Positions 42,338 through 51,195 of a stretch of DNA of 64,000 nt are shown piece by piece. Position numbers and translations under genes: made by a program. Location of the stretch: assembly GCF_000526335.1 (NCBI RefSeq), contig NZ_JAFW01000001.1, positions 2,232,001-2,296,000 on the forward strand, in the 5' to 3' direction. The notes beneath the pieces are model-generated. The model saw nothing but the letters and a program-made list of their open reading frames with translations. It searched no databases and was not told the origin of the DNA. How positions within the stretch are numbered: position 1 is the stretch's first letter; every line of letters starts with the position of its first letter. Source of the DNA: Arthrobacter sp. 31Y (GTDB taxonomy: Bacteria; Actinomycetota; Actinomycetes; Actinomycetales; Micrococcaceae).

Positions 42338-42453
42338 ACGCTCCTCCCCGGTTACTTGGCTCGGAGCGCTGAAATGCCCGGCACGTCCCACGACATGCCG
42401 GGCATTTTGCTGCTCTCGGGCCAGGTCTGACCGAAGCAACTGGGCAGGAACGC
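42338..42453. repeat. Inverted pair of GCTCCTGCCC-family arms around a terminator
   Basis: Forward arm ACGCTCCTCCCCGGTTACTT (from 42338) and reverse arm AAGCAACTGGGCAGGAACGC (to 42453) flank the terminator of the MHS gene. Third locus of the family seen at 8373-8416 and 9470-9490. Confidence 0.65.
42372..42410 (+). terminator. Rho-independent terminator after the MHS permease
   Basis: AAATGCCCGGCA (42372-42383) pairs with TGCCGGGCATTTT (42396-42408) with a 12-base loop. Symmetric, so it could also serve the convergent metalloprotease gene. Confidence 0.88.
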
Positions 42454-42476
42454 AGCCCGGGGCAGGAACTAACCCC

Positions 42477-45203
42477 CTACCGCGGGTCCAGCACCACCGT
42501 TTGGAACGCCCCCTTGCCAGTGCCGACGTAAAGGAACAAGGTTCCATCGCCGGCTATGCCAACGACGGAAGGATTGTCCGTCCCGGTAAAGCCATTTCCC
42601 AGGGCGGCGAAGGAAGTGAACATGTTCCATCCCGCCCCCATTGACGTTCGGGCCAGGAAGCCCCCATTGCCGTTGCCCGGGTAGAGCCACAGCGCGCCAT
42701 CAATTCCGCGGCCCATGATGTCTTCCCTGCCATCGCCGTTGAAGTCACCGCCCTGCATGACGGCGTCGAAGATGTTCCAGCCGGTGCCGATCTGCCGCCA
42801 CGGCTGGAAACCGCCGGAACCGTTGCCCGGGTAGAGCCACAGGCTCCCATCGGCAGCCCGCGCCACGAGATCCGCTATGCCGTCGCCGGAGAAATCACCC
42901 GGCGCGAGCAGCTGCGTGAACCCCTGCCACCCTGTGCCGATCTGCTTGCGGGCCAGGAACTGGCCGCGGCCATCCGATGGATACAGCCACAACACACCGT
43001 CGGAAGTCCGCGCCACAAGGTCCGGGTGACCATCGCCGTCGAAATCTCCCGCGCTGAGCACTGAAGTGAACGCGGCCCACCCTGAGCCCACTTGGACTCT
43101 CGGCAGGAAACCGCCGGAACCGTTGCCGGGGTAAAGCCACAACACGCCGTTGGTGCCGCGAGCAAGAATGTCCGCTACGCCGTCGCCGTCGAAATCTCCC
43201 GCTTCCCACACCTGGCTGAACTGGTTCCACCCGGCCCCGATGGCCAACCGATCGGCAAATCCCGAACCGCTACCCGGAAAGAGGCGCATGGTTCCGGACG
43301 ACGTCGCCGCTAAGACGTCCGACTTCGCGTCGCCAGTGAAGTCCTGTCCACCCACGATGTCTCCCAAGGAGTTCCAACCGCTTCCGACGGCGATACGCGG
43401 CACGAAACCACCCCAGCCGTTTCCGGGGTACAGGTAGAGCGTGCCATCGCTTGCCCGCGCGAGCAGCCCTGCCCCGGCGCCGCCAAAGGAGCCGTCAGAA
43501 GTGACACTGGTGAAGCCGTTCCAGCCCGAGCCGACCTGGGACCATGCCCGGAATCCGCCTTGGCCATCGCTTGGGTAAAGCCACAAGCTGCCATCGGGCT
43601 TGATGGCCATGAGATCGGGCCGGGCATCGCCGTCGAAGTCCCCCACGCCGATGAGCTTTGAGAACCCCTGCCAACCGGAACCGATCTGCCGCTTGGCGAG
43701 GAAACCGCCGCGTCCGTCGCCCGGATACAGCCACAAGGCGCCGTCGCTGGTGCGCGCCAGGATGTCCCCGCGGCCGTCGCCGTCAAAGTCGGAGATGCCG
43801 GTGATGGCGTCGAAGATGTTCCATCCCGAGCCGACCTCCCGGGGGTTGTTGAGCCTGTTACCGGGCAGCCCTGCGTACAGCATCAGGGAGCCGTCCGCCT
43901 CGCGGGAGAGGACATCGGCGAGCCTGTCGCCGTCGAAGTCGCCCACCGAGAAGCGAATCTTCGCCGTGAGCTTCGGATCGGCAAAAATAGTGACCGACGC
44001 TTGCGTTGCGGACACCGAATTGATGGTCACCTGCGTGCCGGTATAAGTGGTGAACGTGCTGCCGGCCTGCCATGTGTGCTTGGTGGCGTACCAAGGTTCA
44101 GGGAACGGTTTGGTGGACGGCATGAGGATCAGGGACGAAGCGACGGTTGCTCCGCCGCGCTGAACGATCTTGACGCCCCTGTTTCCTGCTGGCTTGCCGG
44201 AGTCGTCGAGGTAACTGTCGTAACCGGCAGCCTGCCGCAGCTCCAGGTAGTAGACCTCTTTGCTGATGGGGTCCGTGAATTTGATGGCACGCTGGGCTTC
44301 AGTTCCGCCCCAGGGTTTCAGTGTGTAGGTCTTGGCGCCTGTGGCAACGCCAACGTCACGGATCTCATCTCCCCGGCCGAGCCCGGCATAGTCCCATAGC
44401 GAGCTGCTCACCACAGGCGATTCGAATTGGGCAGCACCCATGATGTCCGTGGTGTCGCCGTACTCCCGGATGTAGCACGAGGGATCGGTGAACCGACCGT
44501 TGCCGTCAACGCCGACGTCGGACGCTCCGCTGCCGCACTGCAACGCGTCCGCGTGCATCAGGCCGATGACGTGCCCGAACTCATGGCTCATCACGTTATT
44601 TGTGAACCCGCTGATCTGCGGAAGGAGCACCCGGCCGCTGTAGCTTCCGCTGCTGTATCCGGCGCCGAGGGCGTTCCCGGACAGGGTGGAGGTGGGAATG
44701 AAAATCACCAGCGCCGTGTAGGGGCTCGCCGACCAACTCAGCTCGCTGGTGATGGTGGACATGATGGTGCTGTAGCTATCGGTGGACTTCGCCTTGGACT
44801 GGTGGCCTGCAACTTTGGTATTCACCGTCATGGACAGCTTGTTGGCCGTCATCGCTTTCCAGTAGTTGCTGGACGCGGCAACAGCTTGCTCCGCACTGGT
44901 CATGGACACCGTGTTGGTGTTGTCCGCCAGCTTGGCTGTGACCAGCCGCACCCGGATATCGCCGCTGGGCCCTGCCGCCGCCGCGCCGGCACCGGAGTCG
45001 GGACCGGTGTTGAACGGCGTCGCACGCTCGGGTGGAGTCTCGAACTCATGCTCCGAGTGCGGCGTCCCCTCCACGAACTGGACGTTCGGATTCTCCGGCC
45101 CGGGCAACGGCACCGCCGTCGCGGGGGTCTGTACAAAAAACAGGCCGGTAGCAAACACCACCAAGCCTGTAGACAACGCTATTGATCGCCGTAGCGCACC
45201 CAT
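42477..45203 (-). CDS. Secreted metzincin-type metalloprotease with ten FG-GAP/VCBS repeats
   Basis: 908 residues. Signal peptide (MGALRRSIALSTGLVVFATG, cleavage near ATA-VPL), propeptide-like region and catalytic domain with the zinc motif HEFGHVIGLMH (residues 207-217) and a likely Met-turn in TTDIMGA. A beta-rich segment follows. From about residue 430 there are ten tandem units of about 50 residues, each with DFDGDG.xD and LWLYPGNG.GGF. Unit 4 and the last have lost the Asp pattern. FG-GAP repeats bind Ca2+ and fold as a propeller or rod for binding surfaces. Probably exported by Sec. Substrate unknown. Confidence 0.88.
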   Translation of the reverse strand: MGALRRSIALSTGLVVFATGLFFVQTPATAVPLPGPENPNVQFVEGTPHSEHEFETPPERATPFNTGPDSGAGAAAAGPSGDIRVRLVTAKLADNTNTVSMTSAEQAVAASSNYWKAMTANKLSMTVNTKVAGHQSKAKSTDSYSTIMSTITSELSWSASPYTALVIFIPTSTLSGNALGAGYSSGSYSGRVLLPQISGFTNNVMSHEFGHVIGLMHADALQCGSGASDVGVDGNGRFTDPSCYIREYGDTTDIMGAAQFESPVVSSSLWDYAGLGRGDEIRDVGVATGAKTYTLKPWGGTEAQRAIKFTDPISKEVYYLELRQAAGYDSYLDDSGKPAGNRGVKIVQRGGATVASSLILMPSTKPFPEPWYATKHTWQAGSTFTTYTGTQVTINSVSATQASVTIFADPKLTAKIRFSVGDFDGDRLADVLSREADGSLMLYAGLPGNRLNNPREVGSGWNIFDAITGISDFDGDGRGDILARTSDGALWLYPGDGRGGFLAKRQIGSGWQGFSKLIGVGDFDGDARPDLMAIKPDGSLWLYPSDGQGGFRAWSQVGSGWNGFTSVTSDGSFGGAGAGLLARASDGTLYLYPGNGWGGFVPRIAVGSGWNSLGDIVGGQDFTGDAKSDVLAATSSGTMRLFPGSGSGFADRLAIGAGWNQFSQVWEAGDFDGDGVADILARGTNGVLWLYPGNGSGGFLPRVQVGSGWAAFTSVLSAGDFDGDGHPDLVARTSDGVLWLYPSDGRGQFLARKQIGTGWQGFTQLLAPGDFSGDGIADLVARAADGSLWLYPGNGSGGFQPWRQIGTGWNIFDAVMQGGDFNGDGREDIMGRGIDGALWLYPGNGNGGFLARTSMGAGWNMFTSFAALGNGFTGTDNPSVVGIAGDGTLFLYVGTGKGAFQTVVLDPR

Positions 45204-45430
45204 TCGATCTCCCTGAGCCGGAGCCTGTAGTTCCTGTGAGTCTCAAGAACCGAGATCAGGCTACAACCGGGTAGCCGATGAGTCCGGCAGGCGGGGCTCG
45301 CCACGTGGAAACCCAACCATCCCGGAATGCTTACGGAACCCTAACCGGGCCGAAATACCGTGGCAACATTGCCCCGCCACACTGGAATAGTCGGCAAGTG
45401 CAGGCACAAGCTCCAGCCCAGGAGGCCACA

Positions 45431-45667
45431 ATGTTGAAGGAAGTCACAACACACACAACACGTATACGCGCGATCAGCCAGCTCCATCGGGGAGACGAGA
45501 TCGAAGCCCGCCTGTCCGTGGGACCCGCCTATGATGACGTGGTCATCCGCCGCGGACGCGTCCAGGAAACGGCGCCGGGAATCGGCGTCGTCTGGATCAT
45601 GGATCACGCCTCTGGAATGAGGAAAGCCATCAATACCGACGAATGCAGTGTTTGGCGCGTCGCCTGA
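45431..45667 (+). CDS. Hypothetical small protein
   Basis: 78 residues from ATG 45431, chosen because AGGAGG lies six bases upstream; the frame is open further 5'. RISQLHRGDEIEARL-like and VIRRGRVQETAPGIGVVWIM suggest a compact beta-barrel (SH3-like) fold. No known function. It stands alone between the metalloprotease and the MoaD/BNR pair. Confidence 0.6.
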   Translation: MLKEVTTHTTRIRAISQLHRGDEIEARLSVGPAYDDVVIRRGRVQETAPGIGVVWIMDHASGMRKAINTDECSVWRVA

Positions 45668-45690
45668 ACCGGCTTGACCCCAAACCCCAT

Positions 45691-45978
45691 TCAGCCGCCG
45701 GCCACGGACTGGACAATCAGAACCTCCTGGCCAGCCGCTACTTCCGTCTCAAGACCCTTCAGACGCCGGACCTCATCACCGTTCACGTAAATATTCACGA
45801 AACGGCGGAGCGCTCCGGTTTCATCACGCAAACGCCTGGCCAGCACCGGATAGTCTCCGGTCACTGAGTCCAGCAACCGTCCAACGGTCACAGCCCCGTC
45901 GGCGGACGCAGTCAGATAGGACTGTCCGCCGACGAGTGGCTGCAGGACACCAGGCAACAGGACCATAAAGTCAGCCAT
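45691..45978 (-). CDS. MoaD/ThiS-family ubiquitin-like small modifier protein
   Basis: 95 residues. Beta-grasp pattern with LLPGVLQPLVGGQSYL, VGRLLDSVTGDYPVLARRLR, VNIYVNGDEVRRL and a C-terminal VAGG, the diglycine end needed for adenylation and thiocarboxylation or conjugation. Seven bases follow the BNR-propeller gene stop, so the two are co-transcribed. Such MoaD-like proteins can serve sulfur transfer or protein modification. No E1-like partner is in the window. Confidence 0.86.
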   Translation of the reverse strand: MADFMVLLPGVLQPLVGGQSYLTASADGAVTVGRLLDSVTGDYPVLARRLRDETGALRRFVNIYVNGDEVRRLKGLETEVAAGQEVLIVQSVAGG

Positions 45979-45985
45979 GACGGGC

Positions 45986-47200
45986 CTAACCAGGCACCGT
46001 AGCTGGGTTTTCGGCGTCCGGATCGCGCTTCTGTGCTGCTGCCTCCACGATTTCTTCAGCTTCCGCCACCAGTGTGGCTTCCGCCGCTGCCAGCGGGTTT
46101 GCCGGATTTCCGATCACGACCGCTGCCCGCACGCAGAGCACGTCTGGCAAGTGGGATGCCACCTCAGAAAAGGTCTCGCCCTCGTCAGCGCTGGCATACA
46201 CGGAGCCACCGCGGGTTCCGAAGTACACGCCAGTGGGTTCGGCAGTGTCCACGGACGCCGCGTCCCGCAGCACGGCGTTGTATTCGTGGTCCGGCAGACC
46301 TGTGTGCAGCTCTTTCCACGTTCCGCCGGCGTCGTCTGTGCGGTGGACGCTGAGCTTGCTGTCCGGCGGGATGCGTTCGCCGTCCGCCTTCAACGGGACC
46401 ACCCAGGCTGTGCCCTCGCGCCGAGGATGAGTCAGCATCACGAAGCCAAAATCGGCAGGTAGCCCGTCCGCGATTGAATCCCAGTTCTCGCCGCCATCGT
46501 CCGTGCGGTACACGCCATGATGGTTCTGCGCGTACAAACGATTCTCGACGGCGGCATCCGCCGCAATCTTGTGAACGCACTGGCCGAACTCGGGGTTGGG
46601 ATCCGGCATGAAGTAGGCCGAAATTCCCTTGTTGCGGGGCTCCCAGGAGGCACCGCCGTCGAGCGATCTGTAAACGCCGCCCGTGCTCATGGCGACGTGA
46701 ATTTTCTCTCCGGAAGGATCAACCACGATGGAGTGCGCCGCCGCTCCGCCGTAGCCGGCGCCCCAATCACTGCGATGGGGGTGGTCCCAGAGTCCGCGGT
46801 TCAGCTCAAAGTGCTCGCCGCCGTCGGTTGATTTCCAAACCGAAATTGGCTCGCATCCGGCCCACACGACGCCCGGACGCGATTCGGCGTCGGGATATAT
46901 CTGCCAGATGCGCTCCAACGCGGCGTCGGTGCCGTCCGGAAACTTGATGGCGCCCTGCTCGGGCTCGGTCCAGGTGACTCCGAGGTCGTCCGAATGGGCC
47001 ACCGTGGGCCCCCAGTGCTCGGACCGGACACCCACCATGATTCGTGTTTTGCCGTCCCTGGTATCTATCCCGATGCTGGGAATCTCACTCATCAGGAAGT
47101 GCGGGCCGGAGAGGGACCAGTCTTTGCGGTCCGGGCTGCTTGCGAGCCACAGGCCTTTCTTGGTCCCGATCGCGATGACGTAACTCTCTGAAGTAGCCAT
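45986..47200 (-). CDS. BNR/WD40-YVTN-type beta-propeller protein
   Basis: 404 residues from ATG 47200. Repeated sialidase-type Asp boxes: SDDLGVTW, STDGGEHF, SLDGGASWE, TDDGGENWD, TDDAGGTWK, SADEGETF. No signal peptide. Often labelled exo-alpha-sialidase, but catalytic Arg and Tyr residues of true sialidases are not evident, so a binding or glycosidase-like propeller is safer. The conserved pairing with a MoaD-like modifier is the main clue to its role. Confidence 0.82.
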   Translation of the reverse strand: MATSESYVIAIGTKKGLWLASSPDRKDWSLSGPHFLMSEIPSIGIDTRDGKTRIMVGVRSEHWGPTVAHSDDLGVTWTEPEQGAIKFPDGTDAALERIWQIYPDAESRPGVVWAGCEPISVWKSTDGGEHFELNRGLWDHPHRSDWGAGYGGAAAHSIVVDPSGEKIHVAMSTGGVYRSLDGGASWEPRNKGISAYFMPDPNPEFGQCVHKIAADAAVENRLYAQNHHGVYRTDDGGENWDSIADGLPADFGFVMLTHPRREGTAWVVPLKADGERIPPDSKLSVHRTDDAGGTWKELHTGLPDHEYNAVLRDAASVDTAEPTGVYFGTRGGSVYASADEGETFSEVASHLPDVLCVRAAVVIGNPANPLAAAEATLVAEAEEIVEAAAQKRDPDAENPATVPG

Positions 47201-47381
47201 GAACCCCATCGAACCATCAGGGCGTGTGGGTGGCAACGATTTTCGGGCTTATGTGGATAGTCCGTTTCCGGACAAGAGGAACCCTTACGGTTACAGTGCA
47301 GCTCAACTCCTGATCGTGACGCGAAAATCGAAGAAACTTTTTCGCGGGTTGTGCCCGTTGACTGCTGCCGCGGGAAAACGT

Positions 47382-47500
47382 GCTTGACTGTGGTTTTGCG
47401 GTCAAGCGGGCCGCCACAAATTATTGGGGGATTAAATGTTTTGCGAGGTCAAAGAGCCATGAGACCACTTAGAAGGATTTCCGTGGTGGTCGGCCGGTAG
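47382..47500 (+). promoter_or_regulatory. Leader region of the diguanylate cyclase: palindrome and two coupled mini-ORFs
   Basis: GCTTGAC (47382-47388) and GTCAAGC (47401-47407) form an inverted repeat in the promoter area. After TTGGGGGATTAA, ATG 47436 opens an eight-codon frame (MFCEVKEP). Its TGA overlaps ATG 47459 of a 13-codon frame (MRPLRRISVVVGR, stop at 47500). The cyclase ATG follows 12 bases later. This could couple or meter translation. The rest of the 312-base gap (47201-47512) shows no gene. Confidence 0.4.
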
Positions 47501-47512
47501 CAGGACCGAGCC

Positions 47513-48715
47513 ATGATTGCAGTCTCTTTGCAAGAGGGAGCCATAGTCCTGGACCCCTTCTCCGTGAGGATGGTCCTCGGGGTGGTGACGTTGACCCTGA
47601 TAGTGCTGTCCTCCGTTTCCTCCCGGCGGCTCCGGTCCGCGTGCACCGGTTGGTGGCGGGTTGCCTTACTTCTTTTCTTTGCCGGAAATTTCGCCTTCCT
47701 GCTGAACGGAACCTCCTTCCTGGCCTGGGCAAATCCGCCGGGCAAAGCCCTCATTGTGGCCGGAGCCTTCAGCATCTGGGCAGGTGCACGAACCCTTCGC
47801 GGCCGGAAAGTCAGCGGCTGGCAGTTGGCGCCGGCACCACTGATCACCGGCTTTACGTCAGCGATGGACGGTGCGGAATCCAGCCTGTGGTCCGGCGGCT
47901 TGGTGTATCTGGCCATGACTGCGGCAGGCCTTGGCATGGCCGCAGCAGAGTTGTGGTTCGCGAAGTCCACCCAATCGCGCGTGACGAAGTTCCTGGCCCT
48001 TATCTCCGCGCTGACATCCCTGTACTACCTGGGCCGGGCCGTCACGTTTGTGCTGGAGGGGCCGGACGGGAACTCATTCCGGACATTCTTCGGGTACGCG
48101 CCAGCGGCCCTCATGCACCTGATCCTCTTGGTATCGCTGTCCTTCACCATCAACGCGCTTAGCAACAGCCACCTGATCAAAAGGCTCCGGGAGCGCGCCG
48201 AACGGGACCACCTGACCGGACTGCTCAACAGGGGCGCCTTCCTGGGCCTGGCCGAAAAGGAACTGGCAGGTCCGGCAGCCCACCGCGGTGCAGCCCTGAT
48301 CCTGGCGGACCTTGACTACTTCAAAGCCGTCAATGATGAGCACGGGCACGCCGCCGGGGACGCAGCCTTGTGTGCTTTCGCCGAGGCCTGCACTGCTTCC
48401 GTGAGGTCAACGGACCTTGTTGGCCGGTACGGCGGAGAAGAGTTCATCCTTTACCTACCGGGTGCAACGCAACAGCGGGCCGAGGCCATCGCCTCGGAGA
48501 TCAGCCGCCGCCTGTCCGCCATGGCAGATCCGGACGGCTTGCCCTACCCCACGGTCAGCTATGGCGTGACGTCCACGGGCGCCAAAACTCAAGACCTGAA
48601 GTTCATGATCAACGTGGCAGACGCGGCACTGTACAGAGCCAAAGCCCAGGGACGTGACAGGGTGGTGGGCGCGGACTCAGTGGACCGGCTGCCCACGTTT
48701 CTTGGAAGGCCGTAG
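47513..48715 (+). CDS. Membrane-bound diguanylate cyclase (GGDEF)
   Basis: 400 residues. Six or seven N-terminal membrane helices (residues about 10-225), a short helical linker, then GGDEF domain from about 235: DHLTGLLNRGAFLG, LADLDYFKAVNDEHGHAAGD, active site RYGGEEFILYLPG, and VADAALYRAKAQGRDRVV. The intact GGEEF and metal Asp suggest active c-di-GMP synthesis. No EAL domain. The membrane part probably senses an unknown signal. Confidence 0.92.
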   Translation: MIAVSLQEGAIVLDPFSVRMVLGVVTLTLIVLSSVSSRRLRSACTGWWRVALLLFFAGNFAFLLNGTSFLAWANPPGKALIVAGAFSIWAGARTLRGRKVSGWQLAPAPLITGFTSAMDGAESSLWSGGLVYLAMTAAGLGMAAAELWFAKSTQSRVTKFLALISALTSLYYLGRAVTFVLEGPDGNSFRTFFGYAPAALMHLILLVSLSFTINALSNSHLIKRLRERAERDHLTGLLNRGAFLGLAEKELAGPAAHRGAALILADLDYFKAVNDEHGHAAGDAALCAFAEACTASVRSTDLVGRYGGEEFILYLPGATQQRAEAIASEISRRLSAMADPDGLPYPTVSYGVTSTGAKTQDLKFMINVADAALYRAKAQGRDRVVGADSVDRLPTFLGRP

Positions 48716-48765
48716 TACATGGACATACGACCCACAGTGTCAGGCCTCACCCGTAACCTGTTCTT

Positions 48766-48918
48766 ATGGCCCGTTTTGCGCTCGATGGTGATGCTGTCAC
48801 CCGCCCCGCCCGCTCCCAAACACTACTTGATGCGGTGAACCACCGGGTGGTCATTGCCGATGGCGCAATGGGCACCATGCTCCAGGACCGAACGATGACG
48901 GAGAACAACGATGACTGA
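48766..48918 (+). pseudogene. metH: Remnant of the N-terminus of methionine synthase
   Basis: A 50-codon frame encodes MARFALDGDA followed by RSQTLLDAVNHRVVIADGAM and GTMLQ. This is the N-terminal start of cobalamin-dependent methionine synthase (LL..L..RVVIADGAMGTMLQ). It then departs from the family at DRTMTENNDD and stops inside the next gene, whose ATG overlaps its last codons. The catalytic body is absent, so it is a deletion remnant that may act as a coupled leader ORF. Confidence 0.75.
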
Positions 48919-49690
48919 AGCAAACACCACTGCACGTGCACAGCAGCTGAAAGCCCTCCATGAAGCACCGGAAATCCTGAGTGTGGTTAATGTATGGGAT
49001 GCCATCAGTGCCCGCACTATTGCGGAACTTCCTGAAACCAAGGCAATCGCCACAGCAGGGCATTCCATTGCTGCGGCCTTTGGCTATGCCGACGGAACCA
49101 TGCCCCTGGACGTCGCGCTGGATGGGGTCAAGCGCATTGTCGACGCCGTAGATCACCCGGTGACTGCGGACCTGGACGATGGCTACGAAAACCCGGCCGA
49201 GACCATTCGCCGGGCTATTGGAATCGGCGTGGTTGGTGCGAACGTTGAAGACCGGTTGCGGCCCTTCGACGAGGCCGTTTCCCGTGTGCAGGCGATCATC
49301 GCGGCCGCTGCGGACGAGGGCATTGCGTTCCAGCTGAACGCGCGCACTGACGCCATTGCGCGCGGCGGGGACCGTCCCATCAAGGACAGCATTGAGGACG
49401 CCATCGCCAGGGGACGGGCGTTCCTCGACGCCGGCGCGTCGCTGGTTTTCGTGCCCGGCGCCATGACCCGGGAGGTCATCGAGCCGCTGATTGAGGGCCT
49501 CGGACACGGAAAGCTCTCCGTGATCGGTGCGCCCGGGGCCCTTCCCGCAGCTGAACTCCAGGAACTGGGCGTGGCACGCGTGTCTTATGGTCCCTTCACC
49601 CAGCGGGTGGCTCTGCGTGCCCTCCGGGATCTTGCTACGGACCTTTATGGCTCGGGCGTGGTCCCTACTGATACGCCTGCTCTGAACTAG
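48911..49690 (+). CDS. Isocitrate lyase / PEP mutase family enzyme
   Basis: 259 residues. VVNVWDAISARTIAELPETK, metal-binding ADLDDGYENPAETI, GANVEDRLRPFDEA and FQLNARTDAIARGGDRPI identify the PEPM/ICL superfamily. The isocitrate-lyase KKCGH active-site segment is lacking and the size suits 2-methylisocitrate lyase-like, oxaloacetate-acting or C-C lyase subgroups. Its start lies within the metH remnant (ATGACTGA overlap). Convergent with the LysR gene. Substrate unknown. Confidence 0.85.
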   Translation: MTEANTTARAQQLKALHEAPEILSVVNVWDAISARTIAELPETKAIATAGHSIAAAFGYADGTMPLDVALDGVKRIVDAVDHPVTADLDDGYENPAETIRRAIGIGVVGANVEDRLRPFDEAVSRVQAIIAAAADEGIAFQLNARTDAIARGGDRPIKDSIEDAIARGRAFLDAGASLVFVPGAMTREVIEPLIEGLGHGKLSVIGAPGALPAAELQELGVARVSYGPFTQRVALRALRDLATDLYGSGVVPTDTPALN

Positions 49691-49706
49691 GTAAAGGCGG
49701 GACCGC

Positions 49707-50630
49707 TCAGGCGCCGGAACGGGTATCGAACGCGGCCGCCGATTCCCGGAGCAGGCGGGCCACCGTGTCTACGGGCAGGCTCGCTGCTTTTCGGCGGTCG
49801 AACCGGCGAAGCGCGATGTGCCGGGTCCCCAAACCTGGAACGTCCAGGATGTCCACCTGATCATGGACCACCCCTGTCAGGGCCAGCGTGGGCACAATGG
49901 CCACCCCCTCGCCGGCAGCGACGAGTGCTAGCGCGGTGAGGGTGTCGTGGTACTGGTGAACAGTCTCAATCCGGGTGCCCGTTGAGTGGCGGAGGCGTCC
50001 GAGCACTGCGGTGTTTGCTGCTGACGGTTCCACTCCCAGCCAGGGCAAGTGCAGGCGGCTCAGGTCTATGTTGTCGGTGCCAAGCAGGCTTCCTGCCGGC
50101 ACCACCAGCTTCCATGGCTCGTCCAGCAGGGGTTCCTGAACCATTCCGGCCGCCATCGGACGCTGCTCGGCCGCCGTCGAGTCCTGTTCAATCACCACGG
50201 CATCAAGCTGCCGTTGACGGAGCAGCCGCATGAGCGCGGGGAAACCGTCTTCAACGATCTGGATCTGCAGCTGGGGGTACTGGCTGCGCCATTCGGGAAG
50301 TCGCGGGATCACAACGGTGCGCATGAAGCTGGTGAAACCGCCCACCCGCACTACTCCCGCAATATTTACTTCACTTTGCATCCGGGCACGGGCAACGTTG
50401 AGTGCCCGTTCTATTTCTTCCCCGGCCTCTGCCATGGCCAGTCCGGCGGGTGTGAGCACTGATCCTTTGGGGGTCCGCAGGAGCAAGGCCTGGCCCGCCT
50501 CGTGCTCAAGTTTGCTGAGCTGCTGCGACACTGCGGACGGCGTTATCCGCAGTTCATCGGCAGCCGCAAGAACGCCTCCGGTCCGGGCAACCGCTAGCAG
50601 AACCAGCAGCCTGCGGGGGTCCATTTCCAT
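49707..50630 (-). CDS. LysR-family transcriptional regulator
   Basis: 307 residues from ATG 50630 (AGGAG eight bases upstream). N-terminal HTH MEMDPRRLLVLLAVARTGGV, then AADELRITPSAVSQQLSKLE; C-terminal periplasmic-binding-like effector domain. It is divergent from the small membrane protein at 50812, and could regulate either that gene or the adjacent PEP-mutase-like gene. Confidence 0.9.
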   Translation of the reverse strand: MEMDPRRLLVLLAVARTGGVLAAADELRITPSAVSQQLSKLEHEAGQALLLRTPKGSVLTPAGLAMAEAGEEIERALNVARARMQSEVNIAGVVRVGGFTSFMRTVVIPRLPEWRSQYPQLQIQIVEDGFPALMRLLRQRQLDAVVIEQDSTAAEQRPMAAGMVQEPLLDEPWKLVVPAGSLLGTDNIDLSRLHLPWLGVEPSAANTAVLGRLRHSTGTRIETVHQYHDTLTALALVAAGEGVAIVPTLALTGVVHDQVDILDVPGLGTRHIALRRFDRRKAASLPVDTVARLLRESAAAFDTRSGA

Positions 50631-50811
50631 GTTAAGCACTCCTAAACATGGGATTCAGAATAATGCAATTGAACTAAACCTGTAACTACCTCAATATTGA
50701 CTCACAAGCACGATTCAGTCACGCAGCATCGACTCCCGAATCAAGCGCCCATCCTGGACCTTACGCCGCCCGACGGCTTTATCAGGATGCCCAAATCCTG
50801 AAAGGACTCTC

Positions 50812-51195
50812 ATGGAACTGCTGTTCGAAATTGCCGGTTGGACCGGCGCAGTGGCAATGCTCGGCGGCTACATGGCGGTGTCCATGGGGTGGTTGCAGGC
50901 GGGCAGCACCTTCCAGACCGTCAATCTCTTTGGGTCATGCGCGTTCATCATCAACGGCACGCTCCATGGGGCCTGGCCGTCCGTAGTCACGAACGTAGCC
51001 TGGTTCCTGATCTCAGCCGTGGCACTTCTGCGCATGAGGGCCAAGCTCCGGGCCGCGGAGGCCCCGGCCCTGGCACAGGAGAGCCCGTCACTTGGCCCGG
51101 ATACCGCAGCCCAGGTCATCGTCGCGGCCGCTCGCCCGGATACCGCAGCCCAGGTCCTCGTCGCAGCTGCTCGCCCGGCCGCCGGCTGCGCATAG
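50812..51195 (+). CDS. CBU_0592-type small membrane protein
   Basis: 127 residues with GAAAGGA before the ATG. Three predicted helices (LLFEIAGWTGAVAMLGGYMA; FQTVNLFGSCAFIINGTLHG; VTNVAWFLISAVALLRM) match the CBU_0592 membrane family, function unknown. The C-terminal tail contains a 39-base tandem duplication (51096-51134 and 51135-51173) encoding PDTAAQV(I/L)VAAAR twice. The tail beyond residue 95 is therefore probably recent and non-conserved. Confidence 0.78.
   Translation: MELLFEIAGWTGAVAMLGGYMAVSMGWLQAGSTFQTVNLFGSCAFIINGTLHGAWPSVVTNVAWFLISAVALLRMRAKLRAAEAPALAQESPSLGPDTAAQVIVAAARPDTAAQVLVAAARPAAGCA

Noticed and set aside
45986..47200. Exo-alpha-sialidase
   Set aside because: Only the structural Asp boxes are seen. 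The catalytic Arg triad and Tyr could not be located, and there is no signal peptide.
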